Assembly (NCBI RefSeq): GCF_004341035.1
Contig: NZ_SLXK01000001.1
Coordinates: 1-64,000, forward strand
DNA: 64,000 nt
From: Scopulibacillus darangshiensis
Lineage (GTDB): Bacteria; Bacillota; Bacilli; Bacillales; Sporolactobacillaceae
Reading direction: 5' to 3'
A program made the position numbers and the translations under genes. Position 1 is the stretch's first letter, and every line of letters starts with the position of its first letter. This document shows positions 9,398 through 17,863 of the stretch, piece after piece. The notes under the pieces are model-generated. The model did no database searches. It saw nothing but the letters and a program-made list of their open reading frames with translations, and had not been told where the DNA came from.

Positions 9398-10495
9398 ATG
9401 AAGGAAATTGAGCTCAAGCTTCAAGGGAAGATTAAAAGGTTGACGAACAGCACGTTTAAGTTTGATAAACGCGTGGAGGAAGGCTGGTTTTCAGCCGTCT
9501 ATTTCCTGAAATCATGCCGCATAGCTGAAAATTATAAGCCAGATAACATTGTTACAACACAATTTTTTCAAAAAGGCCACGCCGTATTATGCGGAACTGA
9601 TGAAGCTATTGCGTTAATCAAAACCTTCGCAAAGAATCCCGAGGAGCTTGAGATTTATTCGCTTAGGGACGGAGATAAAATTGCCCCTTACGAGACCGTG
9701 TTGACGATTACCGGTCCTTATCAGAACTTTGGCTTTCTGGAAGGAATTATCGATGGAATGCTCGCACGCAGAACATCCGTCGCAACGAATGTTTATAATG
9801 TGGCAAAAGCCGCTAGGCAGTCGGGCGTGCAAAAACCGGTGATCTTTATGGGAGACCGTGATGATCATTTTACACAACAAGCTGGCGATGGCTACGCTGC
9901 ATATATTGGCGGATCGACGGCGCAGGCTACACACGCCATGAATGAATGGTGGGGAAAACATGGGATGGGAACTATGCCTCATGCCCTCATTCAACTTTTT
10001 GAGGGAGATATTGTTGAAGCGACCCGTGCCTACCATGACAGCTATCCCGATGATGACCTTGTTTCGCTTGTAGATTATAATAATGACGTGATTACCGACA
10101 GTTTAAAGCTGGCAAGGGCATTCGGCGACAAATTAAAAGGTGTGCGGATCGATACATCGAAAAATATGGTTGACAACTATTTCCTTAGAAATGCTGACCT
10201 TCTTGGCAAATTTGACCCGCGCGGAGCAAACCCGGAACTGATTTTTGCCTTAAGGGAGGCACTTGATAAAGAAAGCTACCAGCATGTTAAAATTGTTGCA
10301 AGCGGCGGCTTTACAATGGAACGAATCAAAAGATATGAAGAAAGTCATGTCCCTATAGACATGTATGGTGTTGGCAGCAGTCTGTTGAAAATTAATATTG
10401 GATTTACAGGAGATAATGTTATTTTAAACGGAAAGCCCGAAGCAAAATCGGGTAGAGCTTACCATCCTAACCCAAGATTGGAAAAGGTTGAATGA
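9398..10495 (+). CDS. Nicotinate phosphoribosyltransferase family protein
   Basis: 365 residues matching the nicotinate phosphoribosyltransferase family member that sits beside murC in many Bacillales. It would convert nicotinate and PRPP to nicotinate mononucleotide in NAD salvage. Visible: N-terminal TQFFQKG segment, GGSTAQATHAMNEW near residue 170, GVRIDTS near 250, and a phosphate-binding SGGFTMERI near 302, as in type II PRTases. It is shorter than classic PncB, so exact substrate is not certain. GGAGGAG precedes the ATG. Its gene lies between sftA and murC and may have its own weak promoter in the 108-base gap. Confidence 0.82.
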   Translation: MKEIELKLQGKIKRLTNSTFKFDKRVEEGWFSAVYFLKSCRIAENYKPDNIVTTQFFQKGHAVLCGTDEAIALIKTFAKNPEELEIYSLRDGDKIAPYETVLTITGPYQNFGFLEGIIDGMLARRTSVATNVYNVAKAARQSGVQKPVIFMGDRDDHFTQQAGDGYAAYIGGSTAQATHAMNEWWGKHGMGTMPHALIQLFEGDIVEATRAYHDSYPDDDLVSLVDYNNDVITDSLKLARAFGDKLKGVRIDTSKNMVDNYFLRNADLLGKFDPRGANPELIFALREALDKESYQHVKIVASGGFTMERIKRYEESHVPIDMYGVGSSLLKINIGFTGDNVILNGKPEAKSGRAYHPNPRLEKVE

Positions 10496-10512
10496 ATAAA
10501 ATACGAGATTTA

Positions 10513-10556
10513 GTTAGCAATCTATACACTTAGGCATATAGTGTATGGAGACTAAC
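10513..10556 (+). other. Extended inverted repeat upstream of murC
   Basis: ATACACT (10524-10530) and AGTGTAT (10540-10546) form a perfect inverted repeat. Outside it, GTTAG (10513-10517) pairs with CTAAC (10552-10556). There is no T-run, so it is not an obvious terminator. It could be a leader stem or an operator. Confidence 0.4.
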
Positions 10557-10583
10557 AAAAGGAAGCTTTTTGGAGGTCATTTT

Positions 10584-11885
10584 ATGACGAAATACCACTT
10601 CGTAGGCATTAAAGGCACAGGTATGAGCGCTTTAGCTCAAATTCTTTACGATATGAATGATGAAGTCCAAGGATCCGATGTTGATAAACGCTTTTTTACC
10701 CAACAGGCTTTGGAAAATAAAAATATAAAGCTTTTACCATTTGATAAGACAAATATTGAGGGTGACCAAACCATTATTGCCGGGAATGCTTTCCCAGATG
10801 AACATGAGGAAATTGTTCAAGCTAAAGCAATGGGGATCCCGATGTACCGTTATTTTGACTTCTTGGATCAATTAGTTAAGAAGTATCAAAGTGTGGCTGT
10901 AACGGGTACACATGGGAAAACATCGACAACCGGTCTTTTGGCACACGTGTTTGGCGGCTTCGAACCGATCTCTTATTTAATTGGAGACGGCACAGGGGCG
11001 GGAAACAAAGACAGCAAATATTTTGTCTTCGAATCATGTGAGTATAAAAGGCATTTCCTTTCATATGACCCGGATTATTGCATCATAACAAATATAGACT
11101 TTGATCATTCAGATTATTATAAAGGTCTTGATGATGTTGTCGATGCCTTTCAGGAAATGGCACTAAAGGTTAAGAAGGCCATCATAGCCTGCGGTGATGA
11201 TTCAAAATTGCAAAGCATCAAATCTAATGTCCCAATTATTTATTATGGGTTCAATGAAGAAAATGATTTCCAAGCAAGAAATGTTGTGGTAACAAATCAT
11301 GGAACAGCTTTTGATGTGTTTGTCCGAAATGATTTTTACGGCAATTTTATCATTCCGGGTTACGGGGATCATAACGTCCTTAATGCACTAGCCGTTATCG
11401 CGTTTTGCCAATATCAAAATGTTCCACTTGATATCCTTAAGGAGCGCCTATCTACTTTTAAAGGTGTGAAAAGGCGCTTTAGTGAGAAGGAAAAAGGGTC
11501 CCAAGTCCTGATTGATGATTATGCGCACCATCCAACCGAAATTAAGGTAACGATTGAGGCGGCTAAGAAAAAATATCCGGGCAAAAAAGTCGTCGCTATT
11601 TTCCAGCCGCACACATTCACTAGAACGATGACGTTCTTGGACGATTTTGCCGATTGCCTGAAAGAAGCGGATTATGTTTACCTATGCGATATTTTTGGCT
11701 CGGCAAGGGAAGCAGACGGCAAGCTGACCATTCAAGACTTACAGGATCGAGTGCCGGGTTCTATTTTATTGGAAGAGGAAAACGTTCGGGTATTGCAACA
11801 ACATCAAGACAGTGTCCTTTTATTTATGGGCGCGGGAGATATACAAAAGTTCCAGGCTTCATATGAAGCATCGTTAGATCTGTAA
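10584..11885 (+). CDS. murC: UDP-N-acetylmuramate--L-alanine ligase
   Basis: 433 residues, the family length (B. subtilis 432). It adds L-alanine to UDP-MurNAc in cytoplasmic peptidoglycan precursor synthesis. Seen: N-terminal nucleotide-binding [12 protein letters not shown] loop TGTHGKTS (residues 107-114), and the C-terminal [10 protein letters not shown] with FQPHTFTRT. An upstream in-frame ATG at 10545 is rejected because GGAGG lies eight bases before the ATG at 10584 and the family begins at this point. It is followed by ytxG-ytxH as in B. subtilis. Confidence 0.96.
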   Translation: MTKYHFVGIKGTGMSALAQILYDMNDEVQGSDVDKRFFTQQALENKNIKLLPFDKTNIEGDQTIIAGNAFPDEHEEIVQAKAMGIPMYRYFDFLDQLVKKYQSVAVTGTHGKTSTTGLLAHVFGGFEPISYLIGDGTGAGNKDSKYFVFESCEYKRHFLSYDPDYCIITNIDFDHSDYYKGLDDVVDAFQEMALKVKKAIIACGDDSKLQSIKSNVPIIYYGFNEENDFQARNVVVTNHGTAFDVFVRNDFYGNFIIPGYGDHNVLNALAVIAFCQYQNVPLDILKERLSTFKGVKRRFSEKEKGSQVLIDDYAHHPTEIKVTIEAAKKKYPGKKVVAIFQPHTFTRTMTFLDDFADCLKEADYVYLCDIFGSAREADGKLTIQDLQDRVPGSILLEEENVRVLQQHQDSVLLFMGAGDIQKFQASYEASLDL

Positions 11886-11954
11886 GCATGAATAGAAAAA
11901 ACCGTTTATATTAAAACTATGACGGGTAGTAAAAGAAAAAAGGGAGGTACCGCC

Positions 11955-12386
11955 GTGGAAATTATTCTATATTTGAGCGTTGCTATTCTGGCCATAGCTT
12001 TTGCAGTACTCGTTTATTTTGTTTCCAAAACGCTAACATCTGTTCAAAAAACATTAGACAGTGTTGCTGATACACTTGATCAAGTTGAAGATCAGATGAA
12101 GGGCATCACGCGTGAAACAACCGAGTTGTTACATAAGACCAACCAACTCGCAAAAGATGTTCACTCAAAGTCCCAGCACCTTAATACGGTTTTTGAATCC
12201 GTTCAGGGCTTTGGCAACTCATTAAAGGGGATCAATTCGTCAGTTGAAAGAGTCACGGATACGGTTACCCGAAAAAGTGAAGAGCATTCTGATCAGGTGG
12301 CTAAAGCTATTCAGTGGGGACAAGCCTGCATCGATTTATGGAACAAGTGGAAAGGGAAAAAGGCGTCAGAGAATAATATGATGTAA
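11955..12386 (+). CDS. ytxG: YtxG, DUF948 membrane-anchored protein
   Basis: 143 residues, matching B. subtilis YtxG length. An N-terminal membrane helix (residues about 3-25) is followed by a long helical, Thr/Gln/Asp-rich region with heptad character, as in DUF948 proteins. In B. subtilis ytxGHJ is a general stress operon; the molecular role is unclear. The GTG start at 11955 is chosen over an ATG at 11919 because AGGGAGG (11941-11947) is correctly spaced. ytxH follows after 12 bases; no ytxJ follows. Confidence 0.85.
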   Translation: MEIILYLSVAILAIAFAVLVYFVSKTLTSVQKTLDSVADTLDQVEDQMKGITRETTELLHKTNQLAKDVHSKSQHLNTVFESVQGFGNSLKGINSSVERVTDTVTRKSEEHSDQVAKAIQWGQACIDLWNKWKGKKASENNMM

Positions 12387-12398
12387 GGGGTTGTTACC

Positions 12399-12785
12399 GT
12401 GGGTTGTAAAAGAAAGCAAGGCAATGGAAGAGGTCTGCTTTTTGGTTTCGTCATCGGGAGTTTAACGGGTGCTGCAGCCGCTTTGCTGCTATCACCAAAA
12501 TCCGGAAATGAAATTAGAAGCAACCTCAACAGACAAACGATAACATTGAAAAAGAAAAGCACTGATTTCGCCCAGATAGCAAAAGAAAAGTCATCTACGC
12601 TCGCTAAGACGGTCTCACAATCCAATGTTGTGAATTTAGTAAAGGACTGGAAATCGGTTCAGAGCGGAAAGATAAATACAACTCCCGAGGCCTCCCAATC
12701 AGAAAATCCTGACCAGCTGTTTCCAAAGGATTATGACGATCGCTCATTTGATGAGCCAGAAGATAACAGCAGCGAAAGACCTTGA
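12399..12785 (+). CDS. ytxH: YtxH-like glycine-zipper protein
   Basis: 128 residues with a GTG start preceded by AAGGGG. A short N-terminal Gly/Ala-rich helix (LLFGFVIGSLTGAAAALLL, about 11-29) followed by SPKSGNEIR is the YtxH hallmark; the rest is a hydrophilic Lys/Ser/Asp-rich tail. Likely membrane-associated and stress related by homology. The stop codon lies inside the terminator hairpin. The third B. subtilis operon gene (ytxJ) is absent, and the space holds repeat copy B. Confidence 0.82.
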   Translation: MGCKRKQGNGRGLLFGFVIGSLTGAAAALLLSPKSGNEIRSNLNRQTITLKKKSTDFAQIAKEKSSTLAKTVSQSNVVNLVKDWKSVQSGKINTTPEASQSENPDQLFPKDYDDRSFDEPEDNSSERP

Positions 12786-12805
12786 ACCTATTCAAGGTCT
12801 TTTTC
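12775..12805 (+). terminator. Terminator of ytxGH
   Basis: AAAGACCTTGAA pairs with TTCAAGGTCTTT and ends in a T-run. Repeat copy B starts at the very next base. Confidence 0.85.
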
Positions 12806-12900
12806 AGTTAATCAGAAAGTATAACTTTCTGACGCACATAAGTGCAACTACGCCTCTGTCTTCACCAAAGGATCGCCAATCGGCGAGTTTTCTTTAAATT
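12806..12900 (+). repeat. Modular structured intergenic repeat, copy B (short form)
   Basis: AGTTAATCAG, hairpin CAGAAAGT-ATA-ACTTTCTG, GCAC-ATAA-GTGC, then directly AACTACGCCTCTG and the terminal TCGCC-AATC-GGCGA hairpin with TTTTCTTT. The 59-nt palindromic module of copies A and C is absent. Nearly identical to copy E (23018). It lies behind the ytxH terminator and about 170 bases before ccpA. Confidence 0.9.
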
Positions 12901-12961
12901 GATTTGTACAGATTACCAAGCTAAAAAGGAAAGGACTTCACACAAAAGACCTTTAACAGCA

Positions 12962-12999
12962 TTGACATCTTACCAAGATCTCCTTATTGTTAATATAAT
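12962..12999 (+). promoter_or_regulatory. Candidate ccpA promoter
   Basis: A consensus -35 TTGACA (12962-12967) is followed at 17 bases by TATTGT (12985-12990). A better TATAAT (12994-12999) is 26 bases away and would need another -35. One of these combinations probably drives ccpA. Confidence 0.45.
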
Positions 13000-13067
13000 A
13001 AAAAGTAAAAAATGATTATTGAGTGGCAATAATAATAGTAGCTGAAGATAAGAGGAGGAAATCGAAC

Positions 13068-14072
13068 ATGAGTGCAACAATTTACGATGTAGCAAGAGAA
13101 GCCGGTGTTTCAATGGCAACGGTTTCCAGAGTTGTTAATGGCAATCCTAATGTAAAGCCTACAACAAGGAAAAAAGTCATGGATGCCATTGAAAGGCTGG
13201 GTTACCGTCCTAATGCAGTCGCCAGAGGGCTGGCAAGTAAAAAGACAACGACTGTCGGTGTGATTATTCCTGATATTTCGAGCGTATTTTTTTCAGAGCT
13301 TGCAAGGGGTATTGAAGATATCGCGACCATGTATAAATATAATATTATTCTTTGTAATTCTGATCAAAATAAGGAGAAGGAAATCCATCTTATACATACA
13401 TTGCTAGGGAAACAGGTCGATGGCATTGTTTTTATGGGCGGTAAAATTACTGAAGAACACGTCGATGAATTTAAGAAATCGCCTGTGCCGATCGTATTGG
13501 CCGCAACCATCGATGAGCAAGGTGAAATCCCATCCGTTAACATAAATTATGAACAGGCTGTTTTTGATGCTGTTTCTTATTTAGCAGAAAATGGCCATCA
13601 AAAAATTGGGTTTGTGTCAGGCCCGCTTAAGGATCCTATCAATGGCGGTTATAAGCTAAGCGGATATAGGAGATCTCTTGATGAGCATGGGCTTCAATAT
13701 AGTGAGGAAAATGTGGCAATAGGTGATTACACTTACGAATCAGGTAAGGAAGCCACTGCCGCCTTTTTGGAGCAGGATGAGGCTCCGACGGCTATTTTCG
13801 TCAGTGCCGATGAGATGGCGATCGGCGTCGTCCATGAAATAAAAGACCGCGGGATGAATGTCCCAGGTGATGTTGAAGTTATCAGCAATGATAACACAAG
13901 ACTTGCTCACATGGTTAGGCCGACATTATCAACAGTCGTTCAGCCAATGTATGACATAGGAGCTGTTGCGATGCGGCTTCTTACTAAATACATGAATAAT
14001 GAAAAGGTTGAAGACCGTACCGTCGTCCTTCCACATCGAATAGAATTCCGTCATTCGACAAAAGAAAGATAA
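13068..14072 (+). CDS. ccpA: Catabolite control protein A
   Basis: 334 residues, identical in length to B. subtilis CcpA. A LacI/GalR-family regulator that binds cre sites with HPr-Ser-P as corepressor. Seen: N-terminal helix-turn-helix [20 protein letters not shown] (residues about 4-23), hinge helix region near [10 protein letters not shown], and the periplasmic-binding-like core. GAGGAGG precedes the ATG; an upstream in-frame start at 13023 lacks support. It neighbours acuA and acsA, which are CcpA targets in B. subtilis. The stop is followed by a terminator related to the dispersed repeats. Confidence 0.96.
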   Translation: MSATIYDVAREAGVSMATVSRVVNGNPNVKPTTRKKVMDAIERLGYRPNAVARGLASKKTTTVGVIIPDISSVFFSELARGIEDIATMYKYNIILCNSDQNKEKEIHLIHTLLGKQVDGIVFMGGKITEEHVDEFKKSPVPIVLAATIDEQGEIPSVNINYEQAVFDAVSYLAENGHQKIGFVSGPLKDPINGGYKLSGYRRSLDEHGLQYSEENVAIGDYTYESGKEATAAFLEQDEAPTAIFVSADEMAIGVVHEIKDRGMNVPGDVEVISNDNTRLAHMVRPTLSTVVQPMYDIGAVAMRLLTKYMNNEKVEDRTVVLPHRIEFRHSTKER

Positions 14073-14107
14073 AGAAAACTTGGCGGTAAGCCAAGTTTTC
14101 TTCTTTA
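14071..14107. terminator. ccpA/acuC bidirectional terminator, solo repeat hairpin
   Basis: AAGAAAACTTGGC pairs with GCCAAGTTTTCTT around a GGTAA loop. It overlaps the acuC stop. The sequence is almost identical to the terminal hairpin of repeat copy F (CTTGGCGATAAGCCAAG versus CTTGGCGGTAAGCCAAG), suggesting a shared origin. Confidence 0.85.
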
Positions 14108-15259
14108 CAATAATTTATGAATTGGCTGCAGCATTCTTCGCAGCACAATTTGATTTTTATTCGTGATTTCTTCCTTCCTTGGAATGTCAGGATAACGATC
14201 AACCGGATCAAGCCAGTTTTCCGGAAGCTTTTCTTCGGAAGTATCCTTCCACTTGTTTAGGAATGACTTCGGCAGATGATCACTGTGATGCTGATATTCG
14301 GTCATCCCCATCCAAAGCATGGCCCACGCTCTAGGAACGACCCGCCAGAGATCATAGCCGCCTCCGCCTACCGCAACCCATTTCCCATTCGCATGCTTAT
14401 GGGCTAGCCTATGAAGGATGCGGGGTATCTGCTGGTAGCTTTTCATAGATAAACACAAGTGTGTTAAAGGATCATAAAGGTGGGCATCAACGCCATGTTG
14501 GGTAACAATGATATCCGGCCCGAAAAAAGCCGCAATGTCATTCACCGACCTTTCAAATATCTCTAGCCAAGAATCATCCTCAGTAAAGGCATCAACCGGT
14601 AAATTAAACGTATAGCCGTAGCCCTTTCCATTGCCGCGTTCCTCGACTTCACCGGTGCCTGGGAAAAGATAGCGGCCGGTTTCGTGAATGGAATAAGTAC
14701 AGACATTAGGGTCATCGTAAAATGCCCATTGGACGCCATCCCCATGGTGGGCGTCGGTATCGATGTATAGTACTCTCATTTTATAATGATCTCGCAAATA
14801 TTTTATAGCAATAGAGACATCGTTATAGATACAGAATCCCGAACCGCGGTTCCTAATGCCATGGTGAAGCCCGCCGCCAAGGTTGAGAGCGTGGTCAACG
14901 TTGCCGGACATGACCAAATCCACACATGTTAAAGAGGCTCCGACAACATCCAGTGCTGCATCATGCATCCCCTCAAAAATAGGCGTATCCTCTGTTCCAA
15001 GACCATAGACATTGGCTTTTTTAACGTCCACGCCAGGGAGACTTGATTGTTTGACAATATCAATGTAAGTGGGATCATGGATCAGGAGCAAGTCTTCTTC
15101 AGCAGCCTTCCGAGGCTGGAAAATATGGGAGTCATCGAGTGCGCCGCACGTTTTTAAAAGGTCCACAGAGAGCTCCAGCCTAAGCGGATTAAAAGGATGG
15201 CAATTATTAAATTTATAATTTAGTAAATTTGTTGAATACACAAATGCTTGTTTTTTCAT
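14105..15259 (-). CDS. acuC: AcuC, class I histone-deacetylase-like protein
   Basis: 384 residues, zinc-dependent deacetylase family. In B. subtilis AcuC removes the acetyl group that AcuA places on acetyl-CoA synthetase, reactivating it. Seen: NLGGGLHHG (about 132-140), the zinc ligands in DTDAHHGDGVQ (about 172-182), DIIVTQHGVDAH (about 250) and the catalytic Tyr segment VGGGGYDLWRV (about 300). The ATG at 15259 follows GGAAGG; an upstream start at 15280 has no site. It follows acuA by 45 bases in one operon. acuB, between the two in B. subtilis, is absent. Confidence 0.93.
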   Translation of the reverse strand: MKKQAFVYSTNLLNYKFNNCHPFNPLRLELSVDLLKTCGALDDSHIFQPRKAAEEDLLLIHDPTYIDIVKQSSLPGVDVKKANVYGLGTEDTPIFEGMHDAALDVVGASLTCVDLVMSGNVDHALNLGGGLHHGIRNRGSGFCIYNDVSIAIKYLRDHYKMRVLYIDTDAHHGDGVQWAFYDDPNVCTYSIHETGRYLFPGTGEVEERGNGKGYGYTFNLPVDAFTEDDSWLEIFERSVNDIAAFFGPDIIVTQHGVDAHLYDPLTHLCLSMKSYQQIPRILHRLAHKHANGKWVAVGGGGYDLWRVVPRAWAMLWMGMTEYQHHSDHLPKSFLNKWKDTSEEKLPENWLDPVDRYPDIPRKEEITNKNQIVLRRMLQPIHKLL

Positions 15260-15304
15260 AAGCCAACCTTCCTTTATCAAAATACTTTTGTAAAAAAGAT
15301 AGTA

Positions 15305-15937
15305 TTAATACATATATTTGTTTTTGAATCTCAAGAGATCAAAGGCTTCAACGGCGTCCCTAGGTACATGCTTTCCGATCCTGACCATGAGACAGTTTGC
15401 TGGATGGGATGAGATCTCAGGATCATCCGTGGCAAATACTTCAAGGCCACCTGCCTGCATAACCTTCTCCATTACTTTTCGGTATTCCCATACGGTTAGT
15501 CCTGTGCCTTTTAAATCCCAATGCCAGTAGTATTCGGTTGTTATAATAATATAATTGTCCATAAAATCATCCATCATCGAAATCTGAAGAAGATTCTTTC
15601 CCACCTTATACTTCCTATATTCAGGTATGATTTCAATTGCACCGAGTTCCATAAGGAAAGGATTAGCGCCTTCCGACCAGCGTTCAAGCGGGTCGGGATA
15701 GAGAAAGGTAACATACCCAACAATGGTTTGGTGATCACTGGCAATAATGATACGGCCTTCGGGAAGCTTGGCGATTTCCATTATTGCTTTAAACTGCTCT
15801 TCGGGGGGGCGGAATGCGGTAAGGTCTTCATGGAAACGATAGCTTGTAAGCCTTTCAGCTGAGACAGGCCCCTCAACAATGAGCTTAGCCTTAGGTGTTT
15901 TCAATTCGGCTGCATTATATATTTTTGAGTATAGCAA
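15305..15937 (-). CDS. acuA: AcuA, GNAT acetyltransferase for acetyl-CoA synthetase
   Basis: 210 residues, the B. subtilis length, with strong similarity throughout (GPVS near the start, LTAFRPPEEQ, YPDPLERWSEG, ATDDPEISSHPANCLM). AcuA acetylates a C-terminal lysine of AcsA and shuts it off. A GNAT acetyl-CoA fold is implied by LGAIEIIPEYRKYKVGKNLL (about 115-134). The start is TTG with AGGTGG about eight bases upstream. It is divergent from acsA, with both promoters and an inverted repeat in the shared intergenic region. Confidence 0.94.
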   Translation of the reverse strand: MLYSKIYNAAELKTPKAKLIVEGPVSAERLTSYRFHEDLTAFRPPEEQFKAIMEIAKLPEGRIIIASDHQTIVGYVTFLYPDPLERWSEGANPFLMELGAIEIIPEYRKYKVGKNLLQISMMDDFMDNYIIITTEYYWHWDLKGTGLTVWEYRKVMEKVMQAGGLEVFATDDPEISSHPANCLMVRIGKHVPRDAVEAFDLLRFKNKYMY

Positions 15938-15970
15938 ATCTGTCCACCACCTAACTATTCATTCTATTCT

Positions 15971-16000
15971 ATTATACATAGGTTTTGTAAGGGGTTACAA
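15971..16000 (-). promoter_or_regulatory. acuA promoter overlapped by an inverted repeat
   Basis: On the minus strand TTGTAA (15995-16000), 18 bases, TATAAT (15971-15976). The -35 is one arm of a perfect inverted repeat TTGTAA-GGGG-TTACAA (15985-16000, plus strand), extendable outward with one bulge, suggesting a protein-binding operator. Confidence 0.55.
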
Positions 16001-16036
16001 ACCAAATTGCCAAATGAGTAATATTATTTTAAATTT

Positions 16037-16065
16037 TTGAGAAATGATTAACAATATACTATAAT
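16037..16065 (+). promoter_or_regulatory. Sigma-A promoter of acsA
   Basis: TTGAGA (16037-16042), exactly 17 bases, TATAAT (16060-16065), about 40 bases before the acsA start. Confidence 0.7.
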
Positions 16066-16070
16066 GAAAG

Positions 16071-16084
16071 TGTAAAAGCATTCA
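16071..16084 (+). promoter_or_regulatory. Candidate cre site (CcpA operator) of acsA
   Basis: TGTAAAAGCATTCA fits the cre pattern TGWAANCGNTNWCA with two mismatches. It lies at about the transcription start of acsA, a position where CcpA represses. acsA is CcpA-repressed in B. subtilis, and ccpA itself is 2 kb away. Confidence 0.45.
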
Positions 16085-16102
16085 GGTAAGGAGGAATAGT
16101 TA

Positions 16103-17821
16103 ATGAGTTACGATACATTACCCGCAAGCTCAGGAAAGCATAATTTACAAGACTACGAAAAAGAAAGAGAGAACTTTAACTGGGAACAGGTAGAAGAAGC
16201 CTTCACTTGGAGCAAGACTGGAAAGGTTAACTTGGCATACGAAGCAATTGATCGCCATGCTGAGAGTGAAAGAAAAAATAAAGTAGCCTTATATTTTTCT
16301 GATTCTTCAAGGAATGAAAAATACACTTTCCATGAAATGAAAAAATTAACCAATAAGGCAGCGAATGTTCTAAAGAGCGCTGCAGATGTGGAAAAGGGTG
16401 ATCGGGTGTTCATATTTATGCCTAGATCCCCGGAGCTTTATGCTGTCCTATTAGGTACGGTTAAGCTCGGTGCTATTGCTGGGCCCCTATTTGAAGCATT
16501 CATGGAAAATGCGGTGAGAGACCGTCTGGAAGATAGTGAAGCAAAGGTTCTTGTTACAACGCCTGACCTTATCGACCGTGTCCCTTATGAAGACCTGCCT
16601 CATCTTAAGCATATTGTTCTGGTAGGGGATGATGTGAAGGAGGAAGGGCGCTTTATTAATTATTATAAATGGATGGAAGAGGCCAGCACGAATCTTGATA
16701 TAGAGTGGGTAGATAGAGAAGACGGGTTTATTCTCCACTATACATCCGGTTCAACAGGCAAGCCAAAAGGAGTGCTCCATGTCCATAACGCGATGATCCA
16801 GCATTACCAGACAGGCAAGTGGGTCCTCGATTTACAAGAGGATGATGTCTATTGGTGCACCGCGGACCCAGGCTGGGTAACGGGAACGTCATATGGTATA
16901 TTTGCGCCTTGGCTTAATGGTGCATCCAATGTTATTCGGGGCGGGCGCTTCAGTCCGGAGGATTGGTACCAAACAATCGAAGACTACGGCGTTTCGGTGT
17001 GGTATAGTGCTCCGACCGCTTTCAGGATGCTCATGGGTGCGGGAGAAGAACTTGTTGAGAAGTATGATCTGTCAAGTCTAAGACATGTCTTGAGTGTCGG
17101 TGAACCGCTTAATCCCGAAGTGGTTAAGTGGGGTTATAAAGTCTTTCAAAAACGGATTCATGATAACTGGTGGATGACGGAGACAGGTGCTCAGGTCATC
17201 AGCAATTACCCGACACTGCCGTTAAAACCTGGTTCAATGGGGAAACCGCTTCCTGGCATTCAAGCGGCGATTATTGACGATCAAGGCAATGAGGTTGAAC
17301 CGAATACCATGGGCAACCTTGCCATTAAAAAAGGCTGGCCATCCATGATGAGAGCGATTTGGAACCGTGACGAAAAATATCAATCTTATTTTACATCTGG
17401 CGGCTGGTACGTCTCAGGAGATTCAGCTTATATGGATGAGGATGGCTACTTCTGGTTCCAAGGCAGAATTGATGATGTGATCATGACGAGCGGCGAGCGG
17501 GTCGGGCCATTTGAGGTTGAAAGCAAGCTTGTCGAACATCCAGCTGTCGCCGAAGCAGGGGTTATAGGCATTCCTGATCCTATCAGAGGCGAAATCATTA
17601 AGGCCTTTATTGCCCTGCGTGACGGTTATGATGAAAATGATGATTTGAAGGAAGAGATTCGGACTTTCGTGAAGAAGGGTTTGGCTGCTCATTCAGCACC
17701 GCGTCAAATTGAGTTCCGTGATAAGCTGCCGAAAACAAGAAGCGGGAAAATCATGCGCCGTGTTTTAAAGGCATGGGAATTGGATCTTCCTACGGGTGAT
17801 TTATCAACTATGGAAGATTAA
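16103..17821 (+). CDS. acsA: Acetyl-CoA synthetase
   Basis: 572 residues, the B. subtilis AcsA length. An ANL-family adenylating enzyme that makes acetyl-CoA from acetate, ATP and CoA. Seen: AMP-binding loop YTSGSTGKPKG (about 213-223), WWMTETG (about 355-361), GDSAYMDEDGYF, and the C-terminal RSGKIMRR with Lys549, the residue acetylated by AcuA in B. subtilis. AAGGAGG precedes the ATG. Divergent from acuA, so enzyme and its acetylation control share a regulatory region. Closed by a strong terminator shared with the PBP gene. Confidence 0.96.
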   Translation: MSYDTLPASSGKHNLQDYEKERENFNWEQVEEAFTWSKTGKVNLAYEAIDRHAESERKNKVALYFSDSSRNEKYTFHEMKKLTNKAANVLKSAADVEKGDRVFIFMPRSPELYAVLLGTVKLGAIAGPLFEAFMENAVRDRLEDSEAKVLVTTPDLIDRVPYEDLPHLKHIVLVGDDVKEEGRFINYYKWMEEASTNLDIEWVDREDGFILHYTSGSTGKPKGVLHVHNAMIQHYQTGKWVLDLQEDDVYWCTADPGWVTGTSYGIFAPWLNGASNVIRGGRFSPEDWYQTIEDYGVSVWYSAPTAFRMLMGAGEELVEKYDLSSLRHVLSVGEPLNPEVVKWGYKVFQKRIHDNWWMTETGAQVISNYPTLPLKPGSMGKPLPGIQAAIIDDQGNEVEPNTMGNLAIKKGWPSMMRAIWNRDEKYQSYFTSGGWYVSGDSAYMDEDGYFWFQGRIDDVIMTSGERVGPFEVESKLVEHPAVAEAGVIGIPDPIRGEIIKAFIALRDGYDENDDLKEEIRTFVKKGLAAHSAPRQIEFRDKLPKTRSGKIMRRVLKAWELDLPTGDLSTMED

Positions 17822-17831
17822 ACAATATATT

Positions 17832-17860
17832 AAAAGAACCCCCTTTGAGGGGGTTCTTTT
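17832..17860. terminator. Bidirectional terminator acsA / PBP
   Basis: AAAAGAACCCCC pairs with GGGGGTTCTTTT around a TTTGA loop, T-rich on both strands, between convergent genes. Confidence 0.9.
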
Positions 17861-17863
17861 GAA

